Assembly: GCA_001602415.1 (NCBI GenBank) | Contig: CP012155.1 | Location: 868,001-932,000, forward strand | Source: Bacteroidetes bacterium UKL13-3 | GTDB taxonomy: Bacteria > Bacteroidota > Bacteroidia > UKL13-3 | Reading direction: 5' to 3' | DNA: 64,000 bases | Shown: piece by piece, positions 36,651 to 50,000 of the stretch | How positions within the stretch are numbered: the stretch's first letter is position 1 | Layout of the letters: every line of letters starts with the position of its first letter | Notes under the pieces: model-generated | Told to the model about the DNA's origin: nothing | Database searches by the model: none | The model's input: the letters and a program-made list of their open reading frames with translations, nothing else | Made by a program: the position numbers and the translations under genes

Positions 36651-37631
36651 GTATATCCGCAAATATACCACTCCGCAGATAGGATGCGAACAAAGGGCAG
36701 AACTTTGCAACATGAAATTAATAAACTTTATCAAACAATTTCCTGATGAGCAAAGTTGCAAGGAACATTTTAGGCTTAAACGCGAGCAAGAAGGTATCAG
36801 TTGTAAAGAGTGTGAATGTACAAAACATTATTGGCTAAAAGCTAAGTATCAATGGCAGTGCAGCCGCTGTGATTTTAGAACTACACTGCGTAGCGGAACA
36901 ATTATGGAGCATGCCAAATTACCTTTTCAAAAATGGTACATGGCGATGGCTTTTATGAGTTTAACTAAAAAAGGAATATCTGCAACGGAACTCCAAAAGC
37001 AAATGGATCACTCACGTTATGCAAGCATATGGAACTTGATGCATAAAATAAGAGAATCAATGGGTAAACGAGATTCTTTATATACACTTACAGGAATGAT
37101 AGAAATGGACGAGGGCTATTTTGAAAAAGCCACTCCTGAAGGAACAAAGTTAAAGCGAGGAAAAGGAAGCCAAAAGCAACAAAACGTAGCGGTTTTAGCA
37201 GAATCAACACCACTTGAAAATTTGGATACAGGTATTACATCGAAACATTGCAGGTACTTTAAGATGCAGGTTTTAAATAATCATAAGTCTGATGCAATCA
37301 ATAGCTTGTTCATTAACAACATTGAAGATAGCAGTATTGTATTTACCGATAAAAGCACGAGTTACGTAGATATTGCTGATTATGTTGAGGTTCATGTAAG
37401 TGAAGTATCAACTGAGATTACAACCAACACTACACTTAAATGGGTGCATATTGCAATTGCAAACGCCAAAAGAATGCTACTCGGAATTTATCACAAAATT
37501 AAAGGTCTATACCTGCAAAATTATCTCAACGAGTTTTGCTATAAACTCAATAGAAGATACTTTGGAGATAAACTCTTTGATAGACTAACTCTTGCCGTTG
37601 CTAAAACTTACTGGTAATATAGCGGATATAC
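36651..37631 (+). mobile_element. IS1595-family insertion sequence
   Basis: One intact transposase gene lies between imperfect inverted repeats: GTATATCCGC at 36651-36660 and its complement at 37622-37631, extending inward to 15 of 19 matches. T-rich tracts flank both ends. The outer limits and target duplication cannot be fixed by eye. A 10-bp direct repeat taatatagcg is at 36615-36624 and 37615-37624, so a fragment of another copy's right end may lie at the left border. Confidence 0.8.
36712..37617 (+). CDS. IS1595 family transposase (ISXO2-like)
   Basis: A 301-residue transposase. The N-terminal zinc ribbon has two CxxC pairs (CKEC...CSRC) spaced as in the family, in ISCKECECTKHYWLK and WQCSRCDFRTT. 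The catalytic domain contains MIEMDEGYFE (first Asp), SIVFTDKSTSY (second) and the C-terminal YLNEFCYKLNRRYFGDKLFD block typical of ISXO2-like enzymes. The ATG at 36712 is chosen; the longer ORF would include the inverted repeat. The gene is intact and probably active or recently active. It is oriented toward the giant gene. Confidence 0.92.
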   Translation: MKLINFIKQFPDEQSCKEHFRLKREQEGISCKECECTKHYWLKAKYQWQCSRCDFRTTLRSGTIMEHAKLPFQKWYMAMAFMSLTKKGISATELQKQMDHSRYASIWNLMHKIRESMGKRDSLYTLTGMIEMDEGYFEKATPEGTKLKRGKGSQKQQNVAVLAESTPLENLDTGITSKHCRYFKMQVLNNHKSDAINSLFINNIEDSSIVFTDKSTSYVDIADYVEVHVSEVSTEITTNTTLKWVHIAIANAKRMLLGIYHKIKGLYLQNYLNEFCYKLNRRYFGDKLFDRLTLAVAKTYW

Positions 37632-38041
37632 ATTTTTTTTTTTTAACCAAATCAATTTAAAGTTAAAAATAGCTCTATTTTTTACATTGAATGTGGGTAT
37701 GTTTTATGTTTATTTTATTGTAAGTAAATTATAATCAGTATTTTATATGTAATTTTCAAGATTAATATTTTTTTTATTTGTTTATAATCTACTAAATTAT
37801 ACATTGCGAAACGTTAATATTCTTTATCAATATACATAATAGAATCTATGAACAAACAACTCCCCAAATTTCAACTATTATTATCTTTTACGTTGCATCC
37901 TACCTTGTTTAAAGACCAGCAATTGGAATCGTCACATAGGTCTTCATTTCACATTCCCACTTTTATTTTAAGCAAGTTGCAAGCTTCACTTACTTTGGTG
38001 GTGTATTTTCTTTTTCAACTAAACTATAAATCAAATTAAAT
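37632..38041 (+). other. AT-rich leader of the giant gene
   Basis: About 410 bp, strongly AT-rich, with no terminator after the IS and no clear -7/-33 pair. It contains a short ORF, 37848-38039 (63 codons, MNKQLPKFQLLL...), that stops two bases before the start codon of the giant gene. It has no recognisable domain; it could be a leader peptide or chance. Confidence 0.4.
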
Positions 38042-41000
38042 ATGAATCAAATTTTTACCAATCAAAGGTATGCCAAGCATACTCTGAGTGTACTATCCAA
38101 AAGTATCTCACTCAAATGGGCAATGGTTTTGTTGCCGTTTTTTTTGTTAAACACATTACATGCTCAAACCACCTACACCTGGAATCAATCAGGTGGTGGG
38201 TTATGGACGACCACAACAAACTGGACTCCCAATGGAACACCAGGGGCCAATGATACAGTTATTATTAATCCATCGGTAGCAACACCCATTACAGCAGTGC
38301 CAACGGGTATTATACTTGGTGCTGTGAGAATTACTTCAAGTGCGGCAGTAACAACCACATTTACAGCTAGCTCCGTAGGTACCTTAAATGTAGTACAATT
38401 TACCATTGGCGGAACTACGGCCGCTAATACCTGTACATTTGCATTTGGTGCGCTAACGACTATCAATATTCCAACTGGTGGTTTTTTTACCGTAAACCAA
38501 GGTGGTGCTTTTTCGGGGGCATCTGCCATATTGTTTACTTTACAATCGGGTGCTACATTAAATTGGGCAAGAGATGGTGGAACAATACCCGTTGCTGGAT
38601 ACAATGCCAATTCAACTATTAACGTAACAGGAGTTACTTCGACAACCGTTGCGGCAACGACTTCGACATGGGGTAATCTTATTTGGAATTGTCCGAATCA
38701 AACTGTATTAGGTAACCTTTCTAGTACTATTACTGCTATAGCAGGATCCGTAACATTTTCGAATACAGGAACGGGTTCGTTTCAATGGGGAGCGGCACCA
38801 ACTACTGCAGTAGCAGGAGCTATGTCAGTTACAAACTCAACTATTACTGTTTCAGGAGGAACTGGTGTCGCCTATAATGGTGGATTAACATTAAATTCTG
38901 GTGGTATAATAAATACAACAGCAGCATCAACTTTTGCTGTAACTGGTGGTAATTTAACTGTAAATTCAGGAGGAACGATAAATAATGCCAGTGCAACAGC
39001 ACTTACTGTAAATATTAATGGAACAAATAATTTGTCAGTAAATAGTGGGGGACGTGTATTAGCAACAAGCACAGGTACCAACACTTTTGTAATGAATGGA
39101 ACCACCCAAGCAATTACCAATAATGGAATATTTACAGGATTAAATAATTTAACGATTAACGGCACTACCACCTTAAACTCCGACCTTACGGTTAATAATT
39201 TAACAATAACATCCGGACCAACAGGCTCACTCAGTGTAGCTTCAACAAAAACACTAACAGTAAATGGAACGGGGGGAATTGCAACTTCAAGTGCACTTAA
39301 TAACAATTTTTTGGGTGGATTGGGTAATGTTATTTTTACTTCACCAATCAATACATTAACCATTGGAGGAAATGGTCCTGCTATTCAAAGTGGAAGTGCC
39401 ACAGCAACTATTCGTAACTCGGGTACTATTACCATTAACTCACCAAATATTACATTAAATGGTGGATTAGGACAATCAACAGGAACGGGTTTTCCTGCAA
39501 GTTTTACAACTGGAACAGTAACTTGCAGTACAGTGGGAGGAACCACCATCACCCAAAATACCAGCTTTTTTAATTTAACAGGAACAACTACTATAACCAT
39601 TCCATCTGGTATTACTGCAACTGTGATAAGCGGTGGCGCATTAGTGATGGCAAATGCAGCAAGTGCCATAACAGTTGCTCCAACTGGAACTTTACAAGTA
39701 AATGGAACAGTAACATTTGGTGCAACAGCAACCATTACAGGTGCTGGTACATTTACACTTGCTTCAGGCGCAACTCTATCTACAGCTAGTACTGCTGGTA
39801 TTACACAACTTACACCAACAGGATCGGTGCAAACTACAACGCGTAATTATAACAGTGCAGCAAATTATAATTATACGGTTGCTACTGGTAATTCAGGTGA
39901 TGGATTGCCAGCTACTTTAACAGGTGGAACAGTTACAACCTCGGGTGCAACATTTACCTTAACCCGAACAACTACTTTTAATAATCTAACAGTAACAGCT
40001 TCTCCGTTTCAGGTTGGAGCCGGAATAACTTGTACAATTAATGGTACCTACTCAGCAGCAGGTGCTTTCAATATGACCGGTCTCGGTAATTTTACGGCTG
40101 CATCAGGTTCAACACTTATTTTGGGAAGCACATCGCCAAGTGGGGTTCTTCAAACAGGAGTTGCTGGAAATATTCAAGTGAGCGGAGCAAGGACGTATGC
40201 CCCTGATGTAAATATTACTATTGCTGCTTCAGCTAATGCAACTGGTTCTGGTGTTGGAGGTTTCCCTTCATCAATAGGCCGTTTAACCATTACTTCATCA
40301 GCCAATGTTACCTTATTGCAAGCAACTACAGTAACGGGTTTATCTTTACAAAGCGCAGCAAATTTGGTAACCACCACCACCAATTTATTAACCGTAACAG
40401 GAACAGCCAACAATAGTGTGAGTAGAACTTCTACAGGTTTTGTAAATGGCCCAATGGCTCGTACATTTCCTACCAGTTTTAATACACCTGGGGTGTATTT
40501 ATTTCCTATTGGAAAAACGGCTTCACAAAATTTTGAATTATACAACCCAACTGTAAATAGTTCAGGCTCTATAACCATTCAAGTGGAATCATTTGGAACT
40601 GCTCCTGCAGGAGGAACATCAAGCACTGGATTAACAGGTTCAATGAGTACCAGATATTGGGCAGTAAGTGCCATTACTGGAGCTGGAAGTTTAACCGGAT
40701 TAAGTAATATAAGAGTAACCGAAAGCAATTGGACAACCTTGCAAAAATTAGGCTTATCCACCACCTTGAGTGGTGCCTATACATCCATTGGTGGTTATAC
40801 ATCGGGTAATACTTTATTAAGTACCTCTGCACTCAATACAACTACCATTTCGGGTGGAGTATTTATTGGTATTGCAAACTCTTCTGGTTTAACTGCTGGA
40901 TTTACTGCTGGAACTTATGCAATTGGTCCTGGTTCATATACAGGCTTTGCAGGTACATACACCAGTATTGGTGCTGCCTTGCAAGCTATGTCGGGCTTTA

Positions 41001-44000
41001 GCTCATTGGCGGGAGCAGTGGTATTGGAATTGCAAACGGATTATGTACCAACAGTTGAAACTTACCCAATCAATATCGGTAATAGTTTACCTACAACTTT
41101 GGCCAATAATATTACCATTAGGCCTAATTCGGGTGTTGTTGTTCCTATAGCTTTCACAAGTGACGGTACCAACTTTGCCAATGCAGGAGTATTTGATTTT
41201 AATGGAGGTAAATTTGTTTCATTGGATGGAAGACCCGGAGGAACAGGAACATCGCAAATGATTTCTGTTACCAATACGGGTAATGGTCCTGCGGTAAGGT
41301 TTATTAACGAAGCACAAAACGATACTATACGCAGGGTAGTGCTTCAATCAAACAATCCATTAGCAACTACTGGTGTGGTGTTTTTTAGCACAGCTATTGC
41401 TTCAGGCACAGGAAATAATTCAAATGGATTAGATTTTTGTAATATCAATGCAAATGGTATAAACCCTTATGGCATTATATCAGGAGGTTCTTCAGGAACT
41501 GCCAATGAACAAAACAGGTTAAATACCATTAGCAATTGTAATATTTACGATTTCTTTTCGGATGTATCATCCGTTGGGGCAAATGTTGGAATATTCCTAT
41601 CCACAGGTTCATCAGCATTTACCATAACAGGTAACAGTATTTATCAAACTGCCGATAGAACGTTTACAAATAATATAAATGGGCATAGGGGAATACTCAT
41701 AAATAGCATAGCGAATAACTCAGGTAACTTTTTGATCACCAATAATTTTATTGGAGGTCAGGCTCCAAGTTGTGGTGGTGTTTCGATGAAATATTTAACG
41801 GCTTCTTCTGTTATTTCGGCAGCTACTAACTCCTTTTTTGGGATGCAAATTGCCCAAACAGCTACTCTAGGTAATACGACTAGTATACAAGGCAATACCA
41901 TTCAAAACTTAAGGGTGGACGGAATTCCAGCTTCAGCGGGCCCATATATATTCGTTGGAATTATTTGTACTGCAGGTGATATTAATGCTGGAACAGTAAC
42001 TGGCAATACCATTGGGTCAGGAACAGGAACTGCTTCGATTACCGTTAACAATAATAACTCAACATTTTCTGCAGCAGTTGCTGGATTTGATTTACGAGGT
42101 TTAAATACAAACCTACAAAACAATACTATTGGGTCAATTACTGTTTCTGGAACTTCTACTTCTGCGGTTAGTGCTCAAGGAATTTCTATTGGTAGTGGGG
42201 TTACAGGAACGCTTACGATTTCAGGCAATACAATTGGAAGTGGAACAGCCACCTTTGGAAGCGGAACTGCCAATAGCATTAATTTTACTTCGGCTAATAT
42301 GCCAGTGCAGTTTACTGCAATTTCTAATGCGGCTATTCCTGCTACTGCCACACCAGCCACTCCCATCACTAATAATATCATTGCAAACATTACGAGCAGC
42401 AGCACACATCATACTTCTTTTGTCCGTGGAATTTTACATTCAACAGGATCCATATCTCCTGCAGTAATTACAGGAAACATTGTTCGTAATTTCAGCAATG
42501 CCAACACTTTTCCGTTTGCCGATAACTCGTTAAATCAAACTAGCGGAATTAATATCAATGCTGCATCGGCAGTGGGTCACGTGGTGACCAATAACCAAAT
42601 ACACAGTTTAAGCAATACAAATGCTGCTTCATCAACAGGAGTTGTAGGTATTTTTTTCAATGGAACCACGGGCTATAATTTAATAAGCCGTAATTTCATT
42701 CACTCACTAAGTGCAAGTGGTTCACAAAGTTCAATAAGAGGTATTCATAATTTTGGAGGTAATGCTACTATACAAAACAATATGATACGTTTGGGAATAA
42801 ACCCAGATGGTACCAATCAAACTACTGATTTAGATATTCAAGCAGTTCGCACTACCTCAACAGCAGCAGTTAATTTACTTAACAATAGTATTTACGTTGG
42901 TGGAACAGGAGTAAGCGGAGCACTTAACTCATTTGCGTATTACAGAGTGGGTGCCAATACCTTACAAGACAGTATTTTTAACAATATTTTGGTGAACGAA
43001 CGCAGCAATGTCTCGGGCACAGGTATTCATTTTGCTGCAGTATTTCCGGCAGCCAGAACTGCAACCAATATCATCAGTAACTACAATATATACAGGGCAA
43101 GTGGCACAGGTGGGGCACTTATCAATACAGGAAATACCTTTACAACTTCGCTTACTTTTTCTCAATATCAGCAATCGATGGCTACTTTTACTGATTTAAA
43201 TTCAGGAGTAAGCACTGGTGCAGATATAATTTTTACCTCCGCTAAAACTGGCAGAGCAGATGGAACAGGAACAAATGTAAGTTTGGCATTAGCCAACCCA
43301 AGTGCAGCCAATGGAACCGGTGTTGTGGTTTCGGCCATGACGGAAGATTTTAATGGAGCAGCCAATAGAACTGGGGTAAATGGACAAGCTACCAATATTG
43401 GGGCGAGCAATACCGCAACAAGTATTACAGCCAGTGAAGATATTTTTGCTCCTGTAATTACTTACCCGATACTTGCTAATAGAGGAAACGCCAATTTAAG
43501 TGTAACAGGTATTACCATTACCGATCAAGGTGCAAGAATTCCGGGAATTGCCAATGCGAATAGACCTCGTTTTTACTATCGCAATGTTTCTACTTCAAGC
43601 ACTTGGGCGAGTGTGCCAGCAAGTGCTATAAGCGGAAATAGTTATTCATTTACAATTGATTATAGTTTGTTAACTCCAACCGGAGCAAATTTGGGAAATA
43701 CCATTCAATATTATGTAGTAGCTCAAGATGCGGCTACTGCAGCTAATCTTTCTTCAAATCCAAGAGCAGGATTTGTGGGAACAGATGTCAATACAGTAAC
43801 CACAGCTCCTACTACACCCAATAGCTTTACCATTGTACCTAGTTTATCAGGCACAGTAAATATTGGCGGAACAGCAGCAGCATTAACCGGAGGCGCAACT
43901 TATGCTACCTTAACTGAAGCCATTGGAGATATGGCAGGTGGGCAAATTATTGCCATTCGCAGAACAAATAAAGGAAGTGGTTATACTTCCGCACCTACCG

Positions 44001-47000
44001 TGGTGTTTACAGGTGGCGGAGGAACCGGGGCTGCTGCAACAGCAATCTTTGCCGGTGATTCGGTAGTATCGATACTAATGACCAATTATGGTTCAGGTTA
44101 CACTTCTGCACCTACAATTAGTTTTACAGGTGGTGGAGGCGGAACAGGAGCAGCAGGAACAGCTGTTCTTTCTGGAGGATATGAAATTTCAGGTGCTACC
44201 AGTTTTAATCTAACTTCAACTTACAACTCAGCATTGGAAAATTACCCTATTGTATTTCCTTCGCTTGCGCCAATTAACGCGAATGCTACAAATACTTTAA
44301 CCATTAAGCCAGCAAGCGGAGTGACAACAACAATTAGTGGATCTGTTGCAAGCAATTCCTTAATTCGGTTAAATGGTGCAAGTTTTTTAACCATTGATGG
44401 AAGTAATAGTGCTGGAACAGATAGAAGTTTAACCATCACCAATGCGTCTACAACTGCGCCTACCGCAATTTCACTCGTTAGTTTGGGAACTGCCGCAGGA
44501 GCTTCAAACAATACGATCAGAAATTGTAATATTAGTACAGGGGTAAATACAACTTTAGGTTATGGAATAGCCATAGGAGGAGCTACTCCTGGAACAGCCG
44601 GATCAGACAATGATTTTAACGTTATTCAAAATAACAATATCACACTTGCAGCCGTGCCAATTTATGCAATTGGAAACGCTTCCTTAAGTGCAACGGGTAT
44701 GGATAGTATAACTATTATCGGAAATACAACTGACGTTACTACTGCATCAAGTTTAGCCGTCATAGGAATAAGGGTAGGAAATTCCTTAAATTCAGTAATT
44801 ACTCAAAATACGGTAAGTGCAGAATCAAACAGTACTACCTCACCCGTGGGGATTTCATTAGAAACAGGTTTTATTAATTCAACAGTAACTAGAAATACGA
44901 TTACGAAAGTTTTAGCAACAAATACAGGTGGATATGGTGGACGTGGAATTACCATTGGTACAGGAACCGCCACAAGTAACCTTACTATTTCCAATAATGT
45001 ATTGTATGGAGTAAATGGTTCAAATTGGAATGCTTTTGCTGGTTCATCTTCAATGGGAATATGCATTGGAACAATAGGAGGTAGTGGAACTTTAACTACT
45101 ACAACAGGTGGGGTGAATCTTTACAATAACTCCGTGAACATGACAGGAAGCATGGGTGCTGGGAGCACTGCCGCAACAACAGCAGCATTATATATTGGCT
45201 CTGGAGCTTCGGCCTTGAATATTCGGAATAATAGTTTTGTGAGCACTCAAGTTGCTACAAATATAGGTCAGAAGAACTATGCTATATTTTCTGTGGCAGC
45301 AAATACTGCTTTTACAAACATCAATAACAACAGCTATTTTGTAAGCAATACCTTTAATGCAGCTTCTGCAATTGTTGGTTTAATTAGCGCAACAGATCAA
45401 TCCACATTGGCTGCATGGAGAGCTGCAAGTGCTCAAGATGCTAACAGTATTTCATCTGATCCATTATATAATGCAGCAACAAACTTACGTCCACAATTAT
45501 CATCACCTTTAATTGGTGCAGGAACCCCAATAAGCGGTATTACAACCGACTTTTTAGGAGTAACACGCAGTGGAACAACACCCAGTATTGGTGCTTATGA
45601 AAATGGGGTAGATTTAAATCCACCAGTTATAACTTATACTAATTTAAGTACATTTACTTCATCAACTACCAATAGGGTATTAAGTGCAACCATTCTAGAC
45701 TCATCGGGAGTAAGTTTATCGGGAGCTTTAATGCCACGTATATATTTTAGAAAAAACTCAAACGCTTGGTTCTCGGATGCAGGGGCGTTAAGCAGTGGAA
45801 CAAGCAAAAACGGTACATGGACATTTACGATTAATGCAACTACTTTAAGTGGAGTAACAGCTGCGGATACAATTGCCTATTATGTGATAGCTCAAGATAT
45901 TGCCGCTACTCCAAATGTTACTTCAGTGCCTACAACTGGTTTAGTAGCTACAGATGTAAATACGGTAACTACTCCACCAACCTCACCTAATGTTTATTAT
46001 GTAGTTCCATCATTAAGCGGAACGGTAAATATTGGTGGTAATGGTACTGGACCAAGTATAGGTAATACCTACGCAAGTTTAACTGAAGCATTTGGAGATT
46101 TAAGTGTAGGTAGAGTTAGGGCAATTAGGGTAACGGCTGGTGGCTCAGGTTATACAAGTGCGCCAACAGTTGTATTCACTGGTGGTGGTGGAACAGGAGC
46201 CGCAGCAACGGCCAGGTTTAATGGATCGGGTGCATTATCTTCAATTGTAATGACGAATTATGGAAGTGGTTATACAAGTGCACCAACCATTGCCATTACA
46301 GGCGGTGGAGGTGGAACTGGAGCCACAGCAACGGCTATTCTTTCTGCTGGACAAGAGTTAACAGGAGCAACTACTTTTTCACTTACTTCAACTTATAATA
46401 CTACAGATACAGTTGAAGCATATCCAATTGTGATTCCGTCATTAACCAATAATGGTGGTTCAACAACCAATACCATAACCATTATGCCAGCAAGTGGTGT
46501 TGCTACAAGTTCTATCAGTGGTTCATCAACAACCTCATCTATTATTGATTTTAATGGAGGAAGTAATGTAATTATTGATGGAAGAGCAGGTGGCACTGGT
46601 CCTATTGTGTTAACAATTGAAAACACTTCGGCTACGGCTGGCGCATCTACGGTTAGGTTTATTAATGAAGCTTCAAGAGATACGGTGCGTTTTTGTAATG
46701 TATTGGGGTCGGGAACAGGTGCAACTACAGGTACTATTTTAATTAGCACCACAACAGGAGCTAATGGAAATGATAATATAGGAATTACCGATTGTAATAT
46801 AACCAATTCGGGTGCAAACTTGCCAATTAATGGCATCTTCAACCAAGGAACTACAACAACCAATGCTACGTTCAATAATGGTCTTTTTGTTAATAACAAT
46901 AATATCAGCAATTACTTCAATGCAACAGCTGCCTCTACTGGTATTCAGTGTCAAACGGGTACTGGAGAGAATATTATTACCAATAATCGCTTTTTTCAAA

Positions 47001-50000
47001 CAGCAACCAGAACCAACACAACAGCTGCAGTCCACAGAGCCATTTGGGTTACACCCAATAGTGGTGTGCTTACCACAGGAAGTAGTAATGTAATTACAGG
47101 AAATTATATTGGGGGGAATGCAGCTGACGGAACAGGAACCTATACAATAACAGGAGCAACAACCCATACATTTTTAGGTATGGATTTTTCTGTGGGATTC
47201 GCAGCATCTACCTCTGTACAAAACAATACCATTACCAATATCAATTTTAATACTGCATCTACCTCTGCTCAGGCCTTTACGGGTATTGTGATTGCGAATG
47301 GAAATGTGAATGTTGGAAATTCTACGGCCAACACAATTGGATCAACAACAACCAACGGAGCCATTACATTTACAACCAGTGGGAATATTGGAGGTGTTAC
47401 GGGTATCAATATTATTGGAGGTGCTACAAGTGTGGATACTATTCAAAATAATATTGTTTCGGGTATTGATATCAACGGATCAACTGTTTCGGTGTGTAAC
47501 TCATTTAATGGAATTGTTTCTACAACGCCAGCAACGGTTCTTATTACAGGTAATACCATTGGAAGCGGCACGCTAGCCAACAGTATTAATGTGGTAACGG
47601 CTTCAACAAGCGGATCTATTTGCCCAATGCGTGGCATACAAACCACAGGTGGCACTAATGTTACTATAAGTAATAATTTGATTGCTAACCTAACTACCAA
47701 TTTAGCAGCCACAGGAACCCAAGCATCTACATTAACTGGTATCGCCTCAAGTGGAACTACTCCAAACACGACAATAACAGGCAATACCATTCGCAATTTA
47801 TCAACGGCCGCTCAGGTTACGAATAACGGTGTAGCTTCTTCTGCTTTATTGGGCATTTCAGTATCGACATCAGCTGGAACAGCAAACGTAACCAATAATA
47901 CGGTTCATTCCCTTTTATTATCTGGTGCAGCAACTACTGGTACTGTTACTGCTACAGGTATTATTTTTTCAGGAACAGCAGGTACTGTAAGCAAAAATAT
48001 TATTCATTCAATTGATTTAACAGCGGTAAACAATGCTGCAGTTATATCAGGTATCGTGCAATCAACAGGCACAGCAACATACTCGAACAATATGATACGT
48101 TTAGGTATCAAGCCAGATGGAACTGATTTAACTACAGGAGCTTTGATCTCAGGTATTACCAAATCAAATGCTACAAATAACAATTTCTTTTTTAACTCCG
48201 TGTATATTGGTGGAGCCAACGTAGTAAGCAGTACCAATACTTTTGCATTTAGGAGAATCAGCACTGGTACGGATAGCTTGTACAATAATATTTTGGTGAA
48301 CGAACGCAGCAATGCTTCGGGATCAGGTAAAAACTATGCCATTGTATTAAATGCTACCACCACCATGCGTAGTGATTATAATATTTTCAGGGCATCAGGA
48401 ACTGGAGCTGTATTCTCATCACTTAATGGAGGTACTAATGACTCAACCTCATTCCAATCATACAGGGTTGGTTTAGGATTAACACAAGATATGAATAGTG
48501 GAGTGGGTAATCCTAATTTTGCAAATGCTACGGGGAATGCAAGTGCAGTAAACTTAAAAGTAAGTGGAACGACTCCCGCAGAAGGTGTAGGTTTTCCAAT
48601 TGCATCTATTACGGATGATAGAGAAGGAGATATAAGAAGTTCAAATACTCCAACAGATATTGGTGCAGATGCAGGAAATTATACAGCATCTGATATTTAC
48701 ACACCTATCATTACCTATACCAATCTTGTTAATTCAGGATCAACATCAAATAGAACACTGGTGGCAACCCTTACTGATGTAGGTACTGGAGTTTCATCTG
48801 CTCGCGTTTGGTTTAGGCGTTCTGCTCCATCAGCCACAGCTTGGGCTAGTGTGGCAGGAAGTCTTAGTGCAGGAACTGCTAATAATGGAACTTGGTCGTT
48901 TACAATAGACTATAGTCAGTTAAGCTTAACACCAGTGGCTGGCGAAGTTTATCAATATTATGTAGTAGCACAAGATGGAGCTGGAAGTCCTAATATTTGG
49001 TATCAACCGGTAGCAGGTGCATTGCATTCCGATGTGAGTACACAAACTACTGCACCAACAACACCTAGTAATTATACCATTTTAAGTCCATTAGGCAGTA
49101 CAACTTTTACTGTAGGCTCGGGTGGTACTTACCCAACCTTAACAGGCTCGGGAGGACTATTTGAAGCCATTAACGCTGCTTCATTAGCAGGTAATAGTAC
49201 GGCACAAATCATTAGCGATATTACAGAACCGGGAACAGTACCATTAACCAATGCAGGTATGAGTGGTTTTACCTTAACCATAACACCTGATGCCTCATTG
49301 CGTACCTTAAGTGCAGGTATTACAACGGCCATGATCGATATTAATGGTGCGCAAGGAGTAATTATTGATGGAGGTGCTTCTAAAAATTTAGTATTGCGCA
49401 ATGCGATAGGTTCTACACCTGATGCCACAGTAGGCGCAACCATTCAATTCAGAGGAGGTGCCAGTAACGATACGTTGAGAAATTGTATTGTAGAAGGAAA
49501 CGCATCAACAGCAACTATTGGAACGGTAATGTTTGGAACAGGAGTAAATTCTAATATTGTGTTAACCCGCAATAGAATTCGTTCAGCTAATGCATCCATT
49601 ACCAATTTGCCAGCTAATGCCTTGTATTCAAATACCGCAACTAACTCAAGATTGTTTATTGGTTCGGCTGATGCTGCAGATAGCAATATGATTCACGATT
49701 TTACGAATGCGGGTATTTTATTTAGTTCTGTTGGTGATTCTATCAGAATTAGGAATAACCAATTATTTGAAAGAGTTGGAGTAGCTGCTCATACTTATGT
49801 AAGTATAGGGACTGGAAATGCGCATACAGTAAGCAATAATAGTATTTATCAAGTAGGTGGAGTAGCGCATTCAGGTACCATAACGGGTATTTCTGTAACT
49901 GGTTCAGGTAATGGACATACCATTGATGCAAATAGCATTGGGGGGTCGAACATTGCCAGAGGAGGCACTCCTTTATCTACAACAGGAACTGTGACGATCA

